Notes: generated by a model not told the origin, from the sequence alone. Positions 11,901-25,558 are shown, numbered from the stretch's first letter. The stretch is 64,000 nt of DNA from Pyropia yezoensis (GCA_009829735.1 CM020620.1:18496354-18560353), one strand, 5' to 3'. Made by a program: numbers and translations.

Positions 11901-13263
11901 ATCTGTGGCTGACCCCGCAAGCGTGGTGGGCAGCCCTGGGGACATGGGCAGCAGTCGCAACGATACCGGAGGACGGGAGCATGAGCTCAGTGACCGGCTA
12001 GAGCGGCGAACGAGTGGCCGGCTCGAGCGGACCGCCACGTCAGACGGCACTAGCAGTGGTGGCATGGACGGCGAAGGCGGTGAAGATGAGCTTGCCGAGA
12101 CACGCTACATTGATTTCCGTGTCGTGCGGGCCAAGTGCGTCGTGCAGCTGCTACTGGTGACGACGGTGCAAGACACGGTAGTTTGCTTTTACCGAGCGCT
12201 CTCTACTTCTCAGCTGCTTGCTCTGGCAGACGCCTTGGAAGGCAGCTACCAGTTTGCTCACGATTTCAATGCCAACGTTGAACTCCGCTACTCCCTATGG
12301 CGCGCCGGCTTCATGACGCAGGTGCCTAATCTGTTGAAGCAGGAGACTTCTGGCCTTGCCGCCTACTTCCGCGTTCTATTGTGGCTGTACATTGACGAGG
12401 CTCGCGGTGCAGCCGCCAAGAGTGCGGTCGAGACGCGCCTGCTGTCGCTGCTCCAGCGCGTTCTCGGCGGATATGCGGCGTCGTGTGAGCACGCGCGTTC
12501 CAAGCCCGAGGAGCAGCGGGAAGTGGCTGCCCTCACCCCCGTGGTGGTTCTGATGGTTCGCGGTCAGCTGCAGCTGTCCAATGATCAGTTCCACCGCCAC
12601 CTGGGTATATTTTTCCCTCTGCTTCTGGAGCTGGTGTCCACGTCTGAGGCTCGGGAGGTGCGGGTGGCCGTCAAAGAGCTGCTGGGTGCGAGGCTTTCAC
12701 CGCTACTGGGCATTGGACCAACGGCTGCCGCCGCCGCTGCCGCCGCTGCTGCAGACCGTCGGCGGTACCGTCGGCGGAGGCGTAGCAATGGAAGTGATGG
12801 CGACGGCGTTGGCGGCGTCGACGGTAGTGCCCACCGCGGTAAGGTGCGGGATAGCAGCTCTGACGTGGACGAGAGCACTCAGCCAGGCAAATCCTCGGAG
12901 GACGATGATCACGAGGCCGGGGGTACGCGGGAGGGCAGCTCAGACGATGAGGAGCTGGGCGGTGACCTGGACGACTATAATGGCGATGGGGGGGTGGCGG
13001 AGTTTGTGCCCCGCCCGCTGCTGCCGGGTGCCGCTCGGGAATTGGTGCTCTCCCTGGATGGTGTTGGAGGTCGTTCCGCTGCGGCTATCGACGCGTCGAC
13101 GGCGTTGGAGCGGGTGCCTGGCGTCACATCGGTTGTGGTCAACGTGGACAATGGGACCGCCCGCGTGTGGGCGGCAGCACCCGAGGACATGGTCCTGGAC
13201 GCGGTGCGGGCTGTCCCTGCGGTCACTGGCGTGCGCGTCCTGCACAGGGTTGTGGTAATGTAA
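5962..13263 (+). CDS. BIG-type Sec7 Arf guanine-nucleotide exchange factor with C-terminal HMA-like domain
   Basis: One uninterrupted frame of 2433 codons starts at an ATG in good context (GGGCCATGGCGG). Order of parts: a low-complexity N-terminus, then a DCB-like helical region from about residue 197 to 350. The HUS region covers about 584-750 and contains the HUS-box-like NYDCDVQSPNLFEKL. The Sec7 domain is at about 926-1122, with FRLPGEAQKIDR holding the catalytic glutamate at residue 1032 and LLNTDAHNPQVKNKM. HDS-type helical repeats follow, including LRPFESCYARSRSTSVRELV, which matches BIG1/BIG2. An acidic Ser/Asp-rich linker comes next. The last ~75 residues form a beta-alpha-beta-beta-alpha-beta pattern like a heavy-metal-associated domain without CxxC. 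BIG proteins activate class I Arf at the trans-Golgi or endosome. Usual BIG length is about 1700-1850 residues, so this one is expanded by Gly/Ser/Ala inserts. Confidence 0.96.
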   Translation: MADGPAPASADTAIEAPSRATPASGWAGPAVDGSDGAETSGPPVLDTVTPSAGATEVTVDSPADTLPTTSVVDPGDGVPPTATALDDGISEGPSPDAEATAQAAVAGDAQPRPPLPSSPLPAETTAAAGGLSSPPGVDGGQLPAVRSPPPSAEGGAPLVAVVNGIDALDNEETVAVAKALAEATNAASAAITIADVASFGQLWERFHSRIAKYAVGRKYRPLRVAWDDARDMVAAALAVADTAHAGVSGGAGAGGDGAIPPAGPEAGSPNGARSPAAMAPSAASPASSSGGDSAIARPSPPAVALLHLGELGELVARALDVGVHCGKVAIVDVCVDCIHRLLEHGHLGGGDPSGPGRASVGMNGVGGTAVGSASTPAAAAVSPAAFDDGGVAGGSGSAGAVPSTIKLDVNPSRLESAVLLVCGCLETKDEDVYLRMVQTLLTAVTSTRAGLHHGTLLAAVRTVYNIFLNATMPGTRTTARVALTRILQLVFSRMEAESASADTSSMLLTGQAQGVPVVDTTAASGSVGGGGGATDVADSTTDAAQTTPSVALTPDGALPPTVTAPVATPELADADGDFPSILQQDAYLLFRALCKLSAKELDESVAADSIPLRSKLLSLELLRRVVRSSGPAFRSGERFVRALRLYLSPTLLANCLSPSMAVVGVALDIVEVLLAKDALRPLLKAETAALFETVVFRFLEAPAAGPARRQRALALCVRISSDSHLLADLFANYDCDVQSPNLFEKLVVVLSNAAQHGSVSGGSISASSLSSPDPSGTSGGGGGVKGEVSLTAAAASTASSMAGSMASLLSASTGFASSTAAAADAADAELRANALSGVVSIVQALRRWSRPAERALEDDPSPVGAPVDGARLSRSPLVLGNGSGELGDEPLTSEAALGGDTGPPPRSPPVVSPVAGVGSVIEGSDYDMKPFEEAVRVKQLLVEGVTLFNAKPRKGIDLLVSHSVLDRDADAVAHFLRHTDGLDATSVGEYIGDGDEFNVAVMNAYTNAADLTGLTFDASLRHHLAGFRLPGEAQKIDRIMEAFAARFVACNPGVFADADVAFVLGFSTILLNTDAHNPQVKNKMTKEGFLRNNRGINNGGDVPAEVLSDLYDRIVANEIRISDTLRDSKHEAATKSLAAASSGTSSATSSANTAHNSELFRVQSERLLAQVRQQFARRRRTAYTYYSASNVQHARLMFSSVWMALLAALSQRLHCADGNDISTANRCLAGIRAAIAIASTYSLATEKVALVGALASFTRLGAVVDMRAKNVAAVRMLLAIAAMEGDHLGEQWTTVVRAVSQLQHVRTLSATTRTRRLSSSDSAPGSLGPSPLPTSPALPPSPAAGTIDAATPTAAATGSLRPSDENSRPGADEAAPTRRLSRSSTSLSKPGGGSSGSSSMDATAVDANAAALARGIDETEIERVFVNSAKLSASGLGDLLRALCAVSLEELGEPRLFCLVKLVETASLNVPARRAAEWRHLWETTLGTYFTAAMCHVNRRVALFAVDALRQLAIKLISVGDTPLPVASANGALQVQQYSDQLGGSRAGSDTGGAGGRSGAPTGNTAVNSTDGNGLQRAVLRPFESCYARSRSTSVRELVLRCVAQVVAARSSVVQSGWKALFGVLVIAADERSESLLATAFGIVESVVRDHVGNLDDVFVGTVAALSAYAHNALIESVALSAIGYLSGSCPTTLAEGRATAAARPLLVRHVVPPSGAAVVAAASAAATGEGAADGNSAVVGGDAAETAEAAAVHAVAEIVIERYEFSADVEAHIGAWFPILTGLASSVSDSRPAVRAAATEGLFRVLRAHGGTFGPSLWTLVFRGVISPLFDDVRHLPGGDRSQRLDSGGRQIPGGGSTGTGGGADQSGTPDSALPLWAAETGASALRALVDVSVEHWLAARHLLPDLLALLRSWVVQETEAVARKGVAALRLLLTGAGTRLSSSEWDAVVDALGGLFKDMSPVEILGPDGDTRELMGSPSVADPASVVGSPGDMGSSRNDTGGREHELSDRLERRTSGRLERTATSDGTSSGGMDGEGGEDELAETRYIDFRVVRAKCVVQLLLVTTVQDTVVCFYRALSTSQLLALADALEGSYQFAHDFNANVELRYSLWRAGFMTQVPNLLKQETSGLAAYFRVLLWLYIDEARGAAAKSAVETRLLSLLQRVLGGYAASCEHARSKPEEQREVAALTPVVVLMVRGQLQLSNDQFHRHLGIFFPLLLELVSTSEAREVRVAVKELLGARLSPLLGIGPTAAAAAAAAAADRRRYRRRRRSNGSDGDGVGGVDGSAHRGKVRDSSSDVDESTQPGKSSEDDDHEAGGTREGSSDDEELGGDLDDYNGDGGVAEFVPRPLLPGAARELVLSLDGVGGRSAAAIDASTALERVPGVTSVVVNVDNGTARVWAAAPEDMVLDAVRAVPAVTGVRVLHRVVVM

Positions 13264-13565
13264 GCTTTGGGGTGACTGTTGTTGTTGTGGCTTGCACGTT
13301 GTGACGCGCACGTGTACGTTTTTCTGTCTCTCCCCTGATTTCTCTTGACCGGGGTTCCCTTGGTGGTGTCTCTTTTTCTTTTCTTCCGTCTCTAGTAATA
13401 GATTGTTCAGGCGCTCGTCATGCTGGCTCGATGCCAACTGGGCGTATGCTCGGCGTAGGGGCGGCGTACGCTGGACGCATGGCGCCTTGTAACAAGGTGC
13501 CCAGCTGTCGCCGCTCGGCCGTTTGGGCTGCTTGCCCGCATCTCTCAAGCCTGATGGACGCTCCC
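13264..13565. other. convergent 3' region
   Basis: This short spacer lies between the stop codons of the Arf-GEF (+) and the diphthine synthase (-). It is T-rich just after the Arf-GEF stop (TTGTTGTTGTGG, then TCTCTTTTTCTTTTCTTCCG), as expected for a 3' untranslated region. No gene is seen. Confidence 0.5.
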
Positions 13566-14801
13566 CTAATCCCCCTTTTCCGTCGGCGTGGCAGGGGCCG
13601 ATCCCTCCGCAGCTGCGTGCGTTGGGGCCGCCCTTAGGGCGTAGTGGTCCACGACGGCCTGCTCGTGGAAGTGCAGGTCGGCGGCCGGCACGACCAGCGA
13701 GTGGAGGGGGGGCCCAACGTCCGCGTTGGCCAGGTCGGCTAGCTGCCCGTAAACCACCACCTGGTCGGTCTGGCCGACGCGCGCCAGCCCCACACACCGC
13801 GTGTCTGGGCCAACGCCGGCCGTGTCTGTCACCCCTCCGCTCCCACCGCGGCCCGCCACGATATCCAGGAGCTGCGTCGCCGCCTGGGCGACGCTCATAA
13901 AACGGGGCGGCTCGTAGACGCGGCGCCCCCGCGCGAGGCTCTCCACCGACGGCTCCCGCACCTTGATGTCGAGGAGGCACAGGGTGTGGAGGCCCGCGGC
14001 CCGGTTGCGAGCAATCTTTGCCCAGTATGAGTCGGGCCGCCACGTGTCGGTCCAAAAGCAGAGGGACACCGCCTCCCCAAACCGGTACAGCTGGAGGCCA
14101 CACGCGGCGACCGCGTTCATGATGCTCGCATTGTGGATGACCTCCACGGGGATCCCCCGCTCCACCGCCCGCAACCACAGGTCCGTGTGGGTGGTCGCGC
14201 CGTACGGGTCGCCGACGACGAGGAACGCCACGTGCGCGTCGGCGGGGGCGGCCTGGTCCAGCATCTCCTCCGCACGCTCCTCGACAAACTCGCGCTCGGC
14301 AACCTGCACAGGGCGCTCGTAGAGGCGCTCCTGTGGGGGCACCAACCAGAAAAGCGACGCGGGTGAGGGGGGGCACGCGTGGGAGGGAGCGGGGGGAGGG
14401 GCGGTGGCGTAGGAGACAGGGGCAGCTCAGCAACGAGAGAGAGACAGAGGTGCGAAGCGGGTGGTAAGGGTCAATCGCTGGCCATTCCATGCACACCCCA
14501 CCCTATGTGGTCAATGGGCGGCGGCGCAAGGCCCGCGCGCCCACCCGGCGTCCCGCCCACAACGACTCGCAGGGCCCCCACACCTCACAGGGCCACCACA
14601 CCTCACATGGCCACCACGCCTCGCAGGGCTACCACCGCCCGAAAGGGGACGGCCGCCGCCACGCACCAGCGCCGCCTTGTCCACCCCAAGGAGGGAGGTG
14701 TAGGACTCTAGGTACACATGGGAGCACCGCTTTACGGCCTCTAGCCCCCGCAGCGTAATGTCCTTCTCATCCCCGAGGCCCAGGCCGATAAAGTAGAGCA
14801 T
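13566..14801 (-). CDS. DPH5: diphthine methyl ester synthase (Dph5), two exons
   Basis: Exon 1 is 14801-14667 (45 codons) and starts [16 protein letters not shown], the classic SAM-dependent tetrapyrrole-methylase fold opening, then [17 protein letters not shown] donor GTGCGT follows at 14666. Exon 2 begins at 14330 after CCCCCACAG and runs to the stop at 13566. The 336-bp intron is phase 0, and the joined protein is about 299 residues, the normal Dph5 size. Exon 2 shows [61 protein letters not shown] and [13 protein letters not shown], all diagnostic. The enzyme methylates the diphthamide intermediate on the eEF2 histidine. The C-terminal ~30 residues are Ala/Thr-rich and less conserved. Confidence 0.95.
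14572..14639 (+). repeat. 18-bp tandem repeat inside the DPH5 intron
   Basis: The unit GGGCCACCACACCTCACA is repeated three full times plus a partial copy, with point changes such as GCCTCGCA in the third unit. It sits inside the 336-bp intron. Confidence 0.8.
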
Positions 14802-15401
14802 GACGTCGGCGTGCAGTGGTGCGGCGGGGGCGCGCCGGCGGAGCAGAGGGGGGGGGCGGCGCCGTTGCGAAAGCGCAGCCGAGCAAGGAACGGACGGTGG
14901 GTTGCCGCCGTCTGTGATCCCTCATCGTGCGAGTGCCAGCCGTTTCGGCAACTGCCCGATCAAAGTAGCCCTGTAGGCGCGCCCGCCCGTGGCCAAGTCC
15001 CACAGGCCGGCCGACCTCGTTGCGGGCACGGAGAATGGTCTGGGCGGCCCGGCCGTGGGGTTGCCCCGGGCGAGCACCTGCAGACTGCACGACGGTAGCA
15101 TCGCTTACCGCCTGTAAAACGATGGTCTCCGCGGGTCGGGGTGCGACGCTGGCTGGCCCCTACCAGTTGCGGCCTTCCGCCTTGCCGCGCGCTGGCCGGA
15201 CGGGCGGGTCACAAGAGGGCGCGCGCTTTGTGCAGCGGGGCGGGCCGCGCGGCGGCTGCGAGGAAGATGACACACCCGTCCAGGCCTGTCGCCCTCTCAC
15301 AATACCCAACCAACGGGCCCTGCGGCGGCGGCAGGCAAGGAAGAATCCTGTTGGCAGACCATCAATGTGTGTCCTCCCTCGCACGCCCCCGTGCCGCGCC
15401 G
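14802..15401. other. spacer between DPH5 and mS34
   Basis: About 600 bp separate two genes on the minus strand. It must hold the DPH5 promoter and the mS34 3' end. Open frames here show only Arg/Pro/Ala shadows. Nothing recognisable is seen. Confidence 0.4.
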
Positions 15402-15998
15402 CTACTGGGACAGTGCAGACGCCGGTGGCGACGCGTCCCCATCCCCCCCGCTCCCCCGCCCCGCCTCAGCACGGCCCGGCGCCCCTCCACCCCCCCCCCC
15501 GCCCTCCCCCCCCCCCCCTCCCTCCCGCGGCTCCCGGACAAACCGCCAGCCCCGCTTGTACGCGGGCCTGACCCGCGTCTCCCTCCCCGCCACGCCCTTC
15601 CACGTCAGGACGCCATAGTACTTGGACGGGTTCCCCGCCTTGGGGTGCCGCTCCACCCGCGTTACCGTCCAGTAGCAGTCGGTGTAGCCGGCACGGTTCC
15701 ACGCGTTGCGGAGGAAGATGCCGGCGAGGCCGTCATTGGGCAGGTACGCTGCCACTTCGAACAGGTTCTTGGGTCGGCTGTGCGTCCGGCGGGAGCGCGA
15801 CGGCGACGCCGCCGCCCCATCACCGTCGCTGCCCGCCGACGCGGCCGCGGACCCATCCGAGGAGGGCGCGCCGGAGGAGGGGGGGGGGGAGGAGGGGGCA
15901 AAGGCGGGCCGGGAGGGGGAGGCAAGGCCTACATAGGGTGAGGGGGTGGTGGAGAGTAGACGACGCAGCGGAAGTAGGCCACGCCGTACGGAGAGCAT
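15402..15998 (-). CDS. mitochondrial small-subunit ribosomal protein mS34 (MRPS34-like)
   Basis: I place the start at the ATG 15998-15996, giving about 198 residues that begin MLSVRRGLLPLRRLLSTT, a typical Arg-rich mitochondrial targeting peptide. An in-frame ATG 12 codons upstream lies in a 23-bp tandem repeat, so I consider it untranslated. A Ser/Ala-rich linker is followed by the conserved core at roughly residues 75-155: NLFEVAAYLPNDGLAGIF, CYWTVTRVERHPKAG, YYGVLTWKGVAG and KRGWRFV. These match the mS34 pattern (helix, CYW.(L/V)TRV, G(I/V)LT(F/W)KG, and a Trp-Arg near the end). The C-terminus is a Gly/Glu tail encoded by a C-rich tract and may be affected by homopolymer errors. mS34 is a mitochondrion-specific 28S subunit protein found in animals and plants. 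Confidence 0.75.
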   Translation of the reverse strand: MLSVRRGLLPLRRLLSTTPSPYVGLASPSRPAFAPSSPPPSSGAPSSDGSAAASAGSDGDGAAASPSRSRRTHSRPKNLFEVAAYLPNDGLAGIFLRNAWNRAGYTDCYWTVTRVERHPKAGNPSKYYGVLTWKGVAGRETRVRPAYKRGWRFVREPREGGGGGEGGGGGGGAPGRAEAGRGSGGDGDASPPASALSQ

Positions 15999-16066
15999 GG
16001 CGGGCACCCAAAGGAGAAAGCGGCGGGCACCCAAAGGAGCAAGCGGCGGGCACCCAAAGGAGCAAG
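15998..16066 (+). repeat. 23-bp tandem repeat abutting the mS34 start codon
   Basis: Three head-to-tail copies of CGGCGGGCACCCAAAGGAGCAAG are present (the first reads TGGCGGGC..GAGAAAG). The first copy begins at the mS34 initiator codon, so the array forms the proximal 5' leader. The period is not a multiple of three. Confidence 0.85.
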
Positions 16067-19000
16067 CGGGAGAACGATGGGTGACGGCCGCGGGCGGGCG
16101 TCCGATGATACACCCACAACCGTCCAGCAGCGCCCAGGCATGCGGCGTCTGAAAGCCGCGTGACGCGCGCGTCCCGAGCAGACAAGAGGGCGAGGGTTTG
16201 GGAGAGACAAACGAAAAAGGGCCGTCCGAGGGTGCACGCGTCGGCGCGCGGTCGCTAGCTATTTCGTGCGTGCGATCGGTTCGAAGGGGATGCCCAGTTG
16301 TCGAGGTCTTTTCGATAAGTAGGTAAGTATTGTCCTTCCCAGAAAAAGTGGATGATGAAGTGCATCGGACAGGTCCGTATCGTCATGGTGACCATTGACA
16401 CATGAGGGCCAATTACGTCCAATTCGTTGTCGCGGGACCCGGTCACAGTTCAAAAGTCATGTCACTCTGAAGATATGAGTTACGTCACATTTTTTGTTCA
16501 GAAATTCGAGTCCACTATCAGGCGATCTCCTCCGGTCGTCGGAGCGTGGCGTCGTCGCACCCATCCCGGTCCCGCCCGTCGTCCCTGTCCCGCCCATCTT
16601 CCCTTTCCCGCCCATCATCCCTGTCGGTCGTCGCGCCCATCCCCGTCCCGCACCGCACCATTGTCTATCTTCACGACCCCCAGTTCCAGGTTCTGCGTCT
16701 TTGGGTGCACAGCGTGCGACGCTCCCTACACCACTCGAGATTTTGTGCTTCTGCCGGCAATGACAACGGCGCGTCGCAGACACTGTGGACGTGACGCGCC
16801 ACGCGCCCTTGTCCAGTGCTGTTTCTAACACGTTCTTTGCCAAGTGCCCATGTGTCTATTATTTCGCCGGTCTTGTGTGGCGCTGTTCTTTCTTCTGCGT
16901 TTCTTTGACAGCAGAGCCTGTCAGCTCCAGTGACACCTCACCACCCACACCACACCCCCAGGCGGCGTATGCAAGCTGTGGCGCATGCAAGTATCGCAAA
17001 GAGATTGCGTCAGGGTCTTCCCACTAATTCAAGGACTGCTCCTTGGTCAAGGACAACATTCAGTGCTCCCATGGACTGGACAATGGGCACGTTTGATACA
17101 AAAGCACGCCTTGTACAAACCATCAGTGCTGTGCAGCATCCCTGGCCCTGACTTGGCGCCTCCAGCAGGCACGTGAGGCAACAGGCATACCACTCTCGTA
17201 GTTCCCCTTTCTGTATTACCTGTCCCTTTCTCCCGAGGGATATTGACACGCGTCTGAGAGGATCGAGTTTTATACCACATGCTGGTGCGAAAGAGCGTAC
17301 ATTTTTTTGAGTCACGTAGAGGGTCTCCACGTGTGTTGAGTGGCGCTTCTAAATATCACTCGATGACTGTCCTATTTTCCGACATCAGTTATGCCTCTTC
17401 GTCATGTGTGACTGTGACGGCCGTTGCCCTGAACGCATGCTTCTTCAGGTGCCCAAAGTGCACTGTGAAAGGGCAGCACACCAACACAGTGGCTCTGGGC
17501 ACGCGGCTGTTCAAACGCAAGATCACGGAAAACGGCGTCAGTTTCACCGAAAAGCCGCGCATCAAGCTCTCCGCCCGCTTTCTGGTGTTTAAGGCGTCCA
17601 GCGATGCTTTCTTTGGGGCGGCCGCGCAGCGCGCCCGCGCCAGGTGTGCCGCCGAGGACGCCCAGAAGGAGGAAAAAGATCGTTGCCGCCGAGGACTGGT
17701 GGGTAACCTGGTTGGGGCGGCGGCTCCGAGAACGACGGTTGTTAACTCACTCCAGGACATCGGCTCCGCAGCCTCTGTGGTAGCACCCACCAACCTGGTG
17801 GCGGCATGGGAGCAAGCGCGCTGCGCGGATGCTCGCATGTCGGCGCTGGCCAGCTCCTGGGCTGGCGCTGGGACGAGCACGACCGGACAGCCGAGTGGCG
17901 TCAACTCAGACGACGCCACGGACGCGGCCCTAGCCCTCATCAGCAGTCGTCGAGCCGACGCAGAGGTGCTGGCGGCGGCCCGTCTGCGGCAGTCCGCGCT
18001 CGCGCTTGAGGCCCCTCGTGGCTCCTCTCGGCTGTATGGCTTCTATTTTTCCTGGCGCCTCTTTTTCCTCTTTGTTGAGCTGCATTTTCTCTTTTCCTGG
18101 TGCCACACTGTCCCTTTTCGTGGCCCTTCGCTCCATTTGTAGCGCCTTGGGATGAACAAGAGTGGAGAACTGACGAGGCTTTGTCCGTACGTATGATCGC
18201 TGGTGTTGCGCCTTGGTTAGGGAGGCCCGCGCCGCCGACGAGCTCACAACAGGGGCCGGGGGTGCCTCCGGGATTCCGGGCTCGCATCGTCCGGCGACCC
18301 TCTCGGGACCTGCCCGAGGCTCACCCCGGACGACCCCCACCGAGGTTGGAGCATCGCTGACGGAGTGGGTGTTCGGGGATGAGCAGGGTGTAGAGCGAGA
18401 AGCCTTCCAGGTATTCGTGCACGAGGTGGCCACCGAGTTTGGCAACCGTGGGTCCACGCTCGGTGGTTCGGCTGACGTGAGTACCCTGGTGACCAACCTC
18501 TTCTCCCGGTTTCCTGAAGGGGACAAGGCCCTGGGGTCCCACCGCGCGAGCAGCCGGGACTGGATTGCACCCCTTTCGTGGGGAGCTTTGATGCATAATA
18601 AATTGGGTTCCTCTTGGCCACTGGCACCAGACGGGCTAGTGCCAGCGACAGAGAGGATAAAAGGTCGACAAGCAACCAGTACTTCAAGCACATCACAGTG
18701 TGTTTGAAGATGTGGATGGCTCCCGGCGGAATGAGAATGTGCCGAGGACCTTTCCTGGACCAAGCGCTCAAAGCATGGACCGTCGGAGATAAAACAGAGA
18801 GCACTGTGCAGAAAAAAATGGCATAGCTCGCGCTGTTTAAGTCCATACTGGCGAACACGAACCTCCCCCATCACCCACGCCTCCCCGCCTCCCCGCCAGC
18901 TCGCTCCCTGGCCCCCAGCGCCCCCTTCTCACTCTGGTGCTACCATTGGTCCCAATGAAAAGCGGGAGTACCACAGGAGCAATCAGACGGAGGTGGACAT

Positions 19001-20390
19001 GCCGGAGAAGCAACAACGAGCGCAGCCACATGAGAAGAGCTCAATGCAGTGAGAGCGTCAGAGGATTGTTGGGTATGCTCAGAAACGCGCACCGTCCGCA
19101 ACCCACGAAGCAAACTGAAAGAGTAATCGTCACGTCAAACAAACAAAGACTCCCCCGCACTGTCTCTCCCCAGGCAATCCGCGCCAAGCCCAGCACTGCT
19201 CCCCCTCCTCCCTCCGTCACACTAAACTGCATCCCAGTGCCGGTTCAAAACGCTTCCATACCCCATCTTCAACGCAGATGCCCACCCTCAAAACTGGGGA
19301 TACGATCGAACAACAGGAAGAGGTGGGAAGATGCCACTCAGCGGTCCCCCGACAACGTTAAGCTCCGGGATGTGGCGCAGGGTGTGACGCCGCGCCTCCC
19401 GGTAGTAGAGAGTATAAGCAACTCGAACGTGGGTCGGTGGCGTGGGTCGGGGACACGTTTCGTCCGGATCACGCCCTCCGACCCACGATGGGCATCCCAT
19501 AAATGGCTATGTACCCCTGCATACCTATGTCAAAAACCGGTATGGCCTGGCCGTCAGATGCGCTCAAGTGTGCCACGTGACAGGCTGCGAGCAGTTGTAT
19601 TTGAGTAAGGACCGATATCGTACCCGTCCGACACAGCCTTACGGCACTCGCCGGCGGCTGGCGCGCCTCCACCTTGGAGTGCCCGCCCTGTGCACCCGCT
19701 CCGCCTCGCTTCGCAGTGCCCGTCCTGTGCACCCACCTCACCGGGCCTCATAGTTCTCGCACGGCCCGCGCGGGGGGATCGCGCCTGCCCCGCCGCGTGC
19801 GCCGTTTTTATAAAGCAAAAACCATTCCCCTCTCACTCGCCGACCCACCTCCGCCGCCTCACATCGACCCACCCGCTTGTCGCTCCTACCACTATGCCCG
19901 GTCGTGCTCCCTTGTTTTATCCAAACCATCATGGCACCCTTCGCGCCCCGTGGCACCCTATGTCCCTCCGATCCATGTGAATGTGGACTAAGAGTATGCG
20001 CCACAGCCGCGTGCGACACTGTCGCAGCGCTCCAAGCGCCAAGTCCCGAATGGCCACCATGCCTGCAGAGAGAGCTGCTCGGTCGATGGCAGGAAGCGCA
20101 CACAGCTTTTGTACTCTCAAGCTCGCGGCCAACGCGGGGGTGGCGAGTAGATGCGGCTGAACGGCCGGTCGCGCGCCCTCAGAACAGCGACTCCTGGCAA
20201 ATGTGAAAGAGCGCGGGAAGACCGCAGGAGAAATTCCAGCGGGAACTTCTTCGCGAGGCCATTCGCAGTCACTCCGATTTTTCCCAACATGCTGATGCAC
20301 ATTGTGAGTACAATTGTGGGTCGCTGACCGTTGGTCGACGACCCACATTTTACCCACATTTGGTAGCCATGTCGCACTTGCTGATACTCT
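16067..20390. other. gene-poor intergenic region of lower GC content
   Basis: This stretch reads visibly less GC-biased than the coding blocks and contains scattered stops in all frames. It holds three copies of an 18-bp C-rich repeat near 16571-16624 and a fragment at about 16326-16358 shared in reverse with 23462-23492. There is also an ACGTGGGTCGG/CCGACCCACG inverted pair near 19430-19490 and a TTTTTATAAA TATA-like site near 19806. The open frames at 17279-18142 and 18213-18707 (+) have mixed composition without a domain. They could be a degraded mobile-element protein. No firm gene can be called. Confidence 0.45.
17279..18707 (+). other. two adjacent weak open frames, possibly a decayed protein gene
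   Basis: Frame one (17279-18142, 287 codons) has a fairly normal residue mix, for example FKRKITENGVSFTEKPRIKL, an Ala/Arg/Glu helical stretch, then a hydrophobic FYFSWRLFFLFVELHFLF tail that looks like read-through. Frame two (18213-18707, 164 codons, non-ATG start) includes LTEWVFGDEQGVEREAFQVF and VSTLVTNLFSRFPEGDKA. They are on the same strand in different frames. I recognise no family. They may be exons of one gene, remnants of a transposon protein, or chance. Confidence 0.2.
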
Positions 20391-21265
20391 CTAGTGTCCT
20401 TGAATGGAAGACAGTGGAATGGAGGCAAAGGCCAGCACGTGCGCCATTCGGTCAGGGAGGTCAGGATGACGAAAAGTGATGTCCCGAGCCTTGCGCTTGT
20501 AGTCGGCAAACGTGGGCTCGATTGCCGAGAGATTCGGGCTGTACGGGGGCAATAGCATTCTTCGAACGCCGTTGATGGCCAGCACATCGTCTGCCGCCTG
20601 CGTGTGCACAGCCGCATTGTCGTATAGCAGTATGCAATCGTCTGGCTGCACGTTCAAGTCAGCGCCCGGCACGAAAGCGTTCATGCGCCCGACCATACTA
20701 ATGCAGAACGCCAACCAGTCGTCACCATTTTGAGCCGGAGGCACCTCGTGCACGGCCAACTCCAAGATACTTTCTTTGTGTGATGTCGCGACCGTGGATG
20801 AGAACCGCGGGCGAGCGCGAGGGTCTGGGGCAAGAATCTCCAACTTCCGGCCCACTGGGACCCACCCACGTGGACGCACAATGTTGCCGGCCCGGCAATG
20901 TGCGTCTCGTCTGCAACAACAACACAGCGATCGGGGACCTCGCGAAAACGACGGCAGTGTTGCACAATCCGTTCCTCGCACCGCTCCGGAGCCGGTCGCT
21001 CAACCTTCTTCACAGAGATTCCGATCGCGTTCAACATCCGAGACAAAGTCGATACACTGCATCGCCAGCTGGCGTCGAAGCCAGAAAGATCGAGGAGACG
21101 AACGAAAATTGCCTTTTTCTCATGCAGAAACATCTCAGGATGCAGGCGCACTAGACCCTCGAGCGCACGTAGAAATTCCGGGCGAAAGCGGGCGGCGTCG
21201 GCGTGCCGATTCTCCAACACTGGGTCCCGCCACGGCGACCCGTGGTGTTCAAAGTTTGACCACCA
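20391..21265 (-). pseudogene. decayed Tc1/mariner-IS630 superfamily transposase
   Basis: The minus strand encodes a DDE transposase of the Tc1/mariner-IS630 group. The open frame begins right after a TAA at 21268-21266 with no ATG. It reads EHHGSPWRDPVLENRHADAA, then a helix-turn-helix-like segment and VVVADETHI, which carries the first catalytic Asp. Near 20890 the coding sense moves to another frame (GNIVRPRGWVPVGRK). That frame continues through CILLYDNAAVHTQAADDV (second Asp) and LLPPYSPNLSAIEPTFADYK (catalytic Glu), with 33 residues between Asp and Glu, and stops at 20391. The missing start and the internal frameshift indicate an inactive copy. I could not find terminal inverted repeats around it. 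Confidence 0.85.

Positions 21266-25558
<4,293 letters not shown>

Noticed and set aside
16272..16300. Possible tRNA B-box (GGTTCGAAGGG)
   Set aside because: The last bases do not fit GGTTCGANNCC, and no acceptor stem or A-box is found at the right distance.
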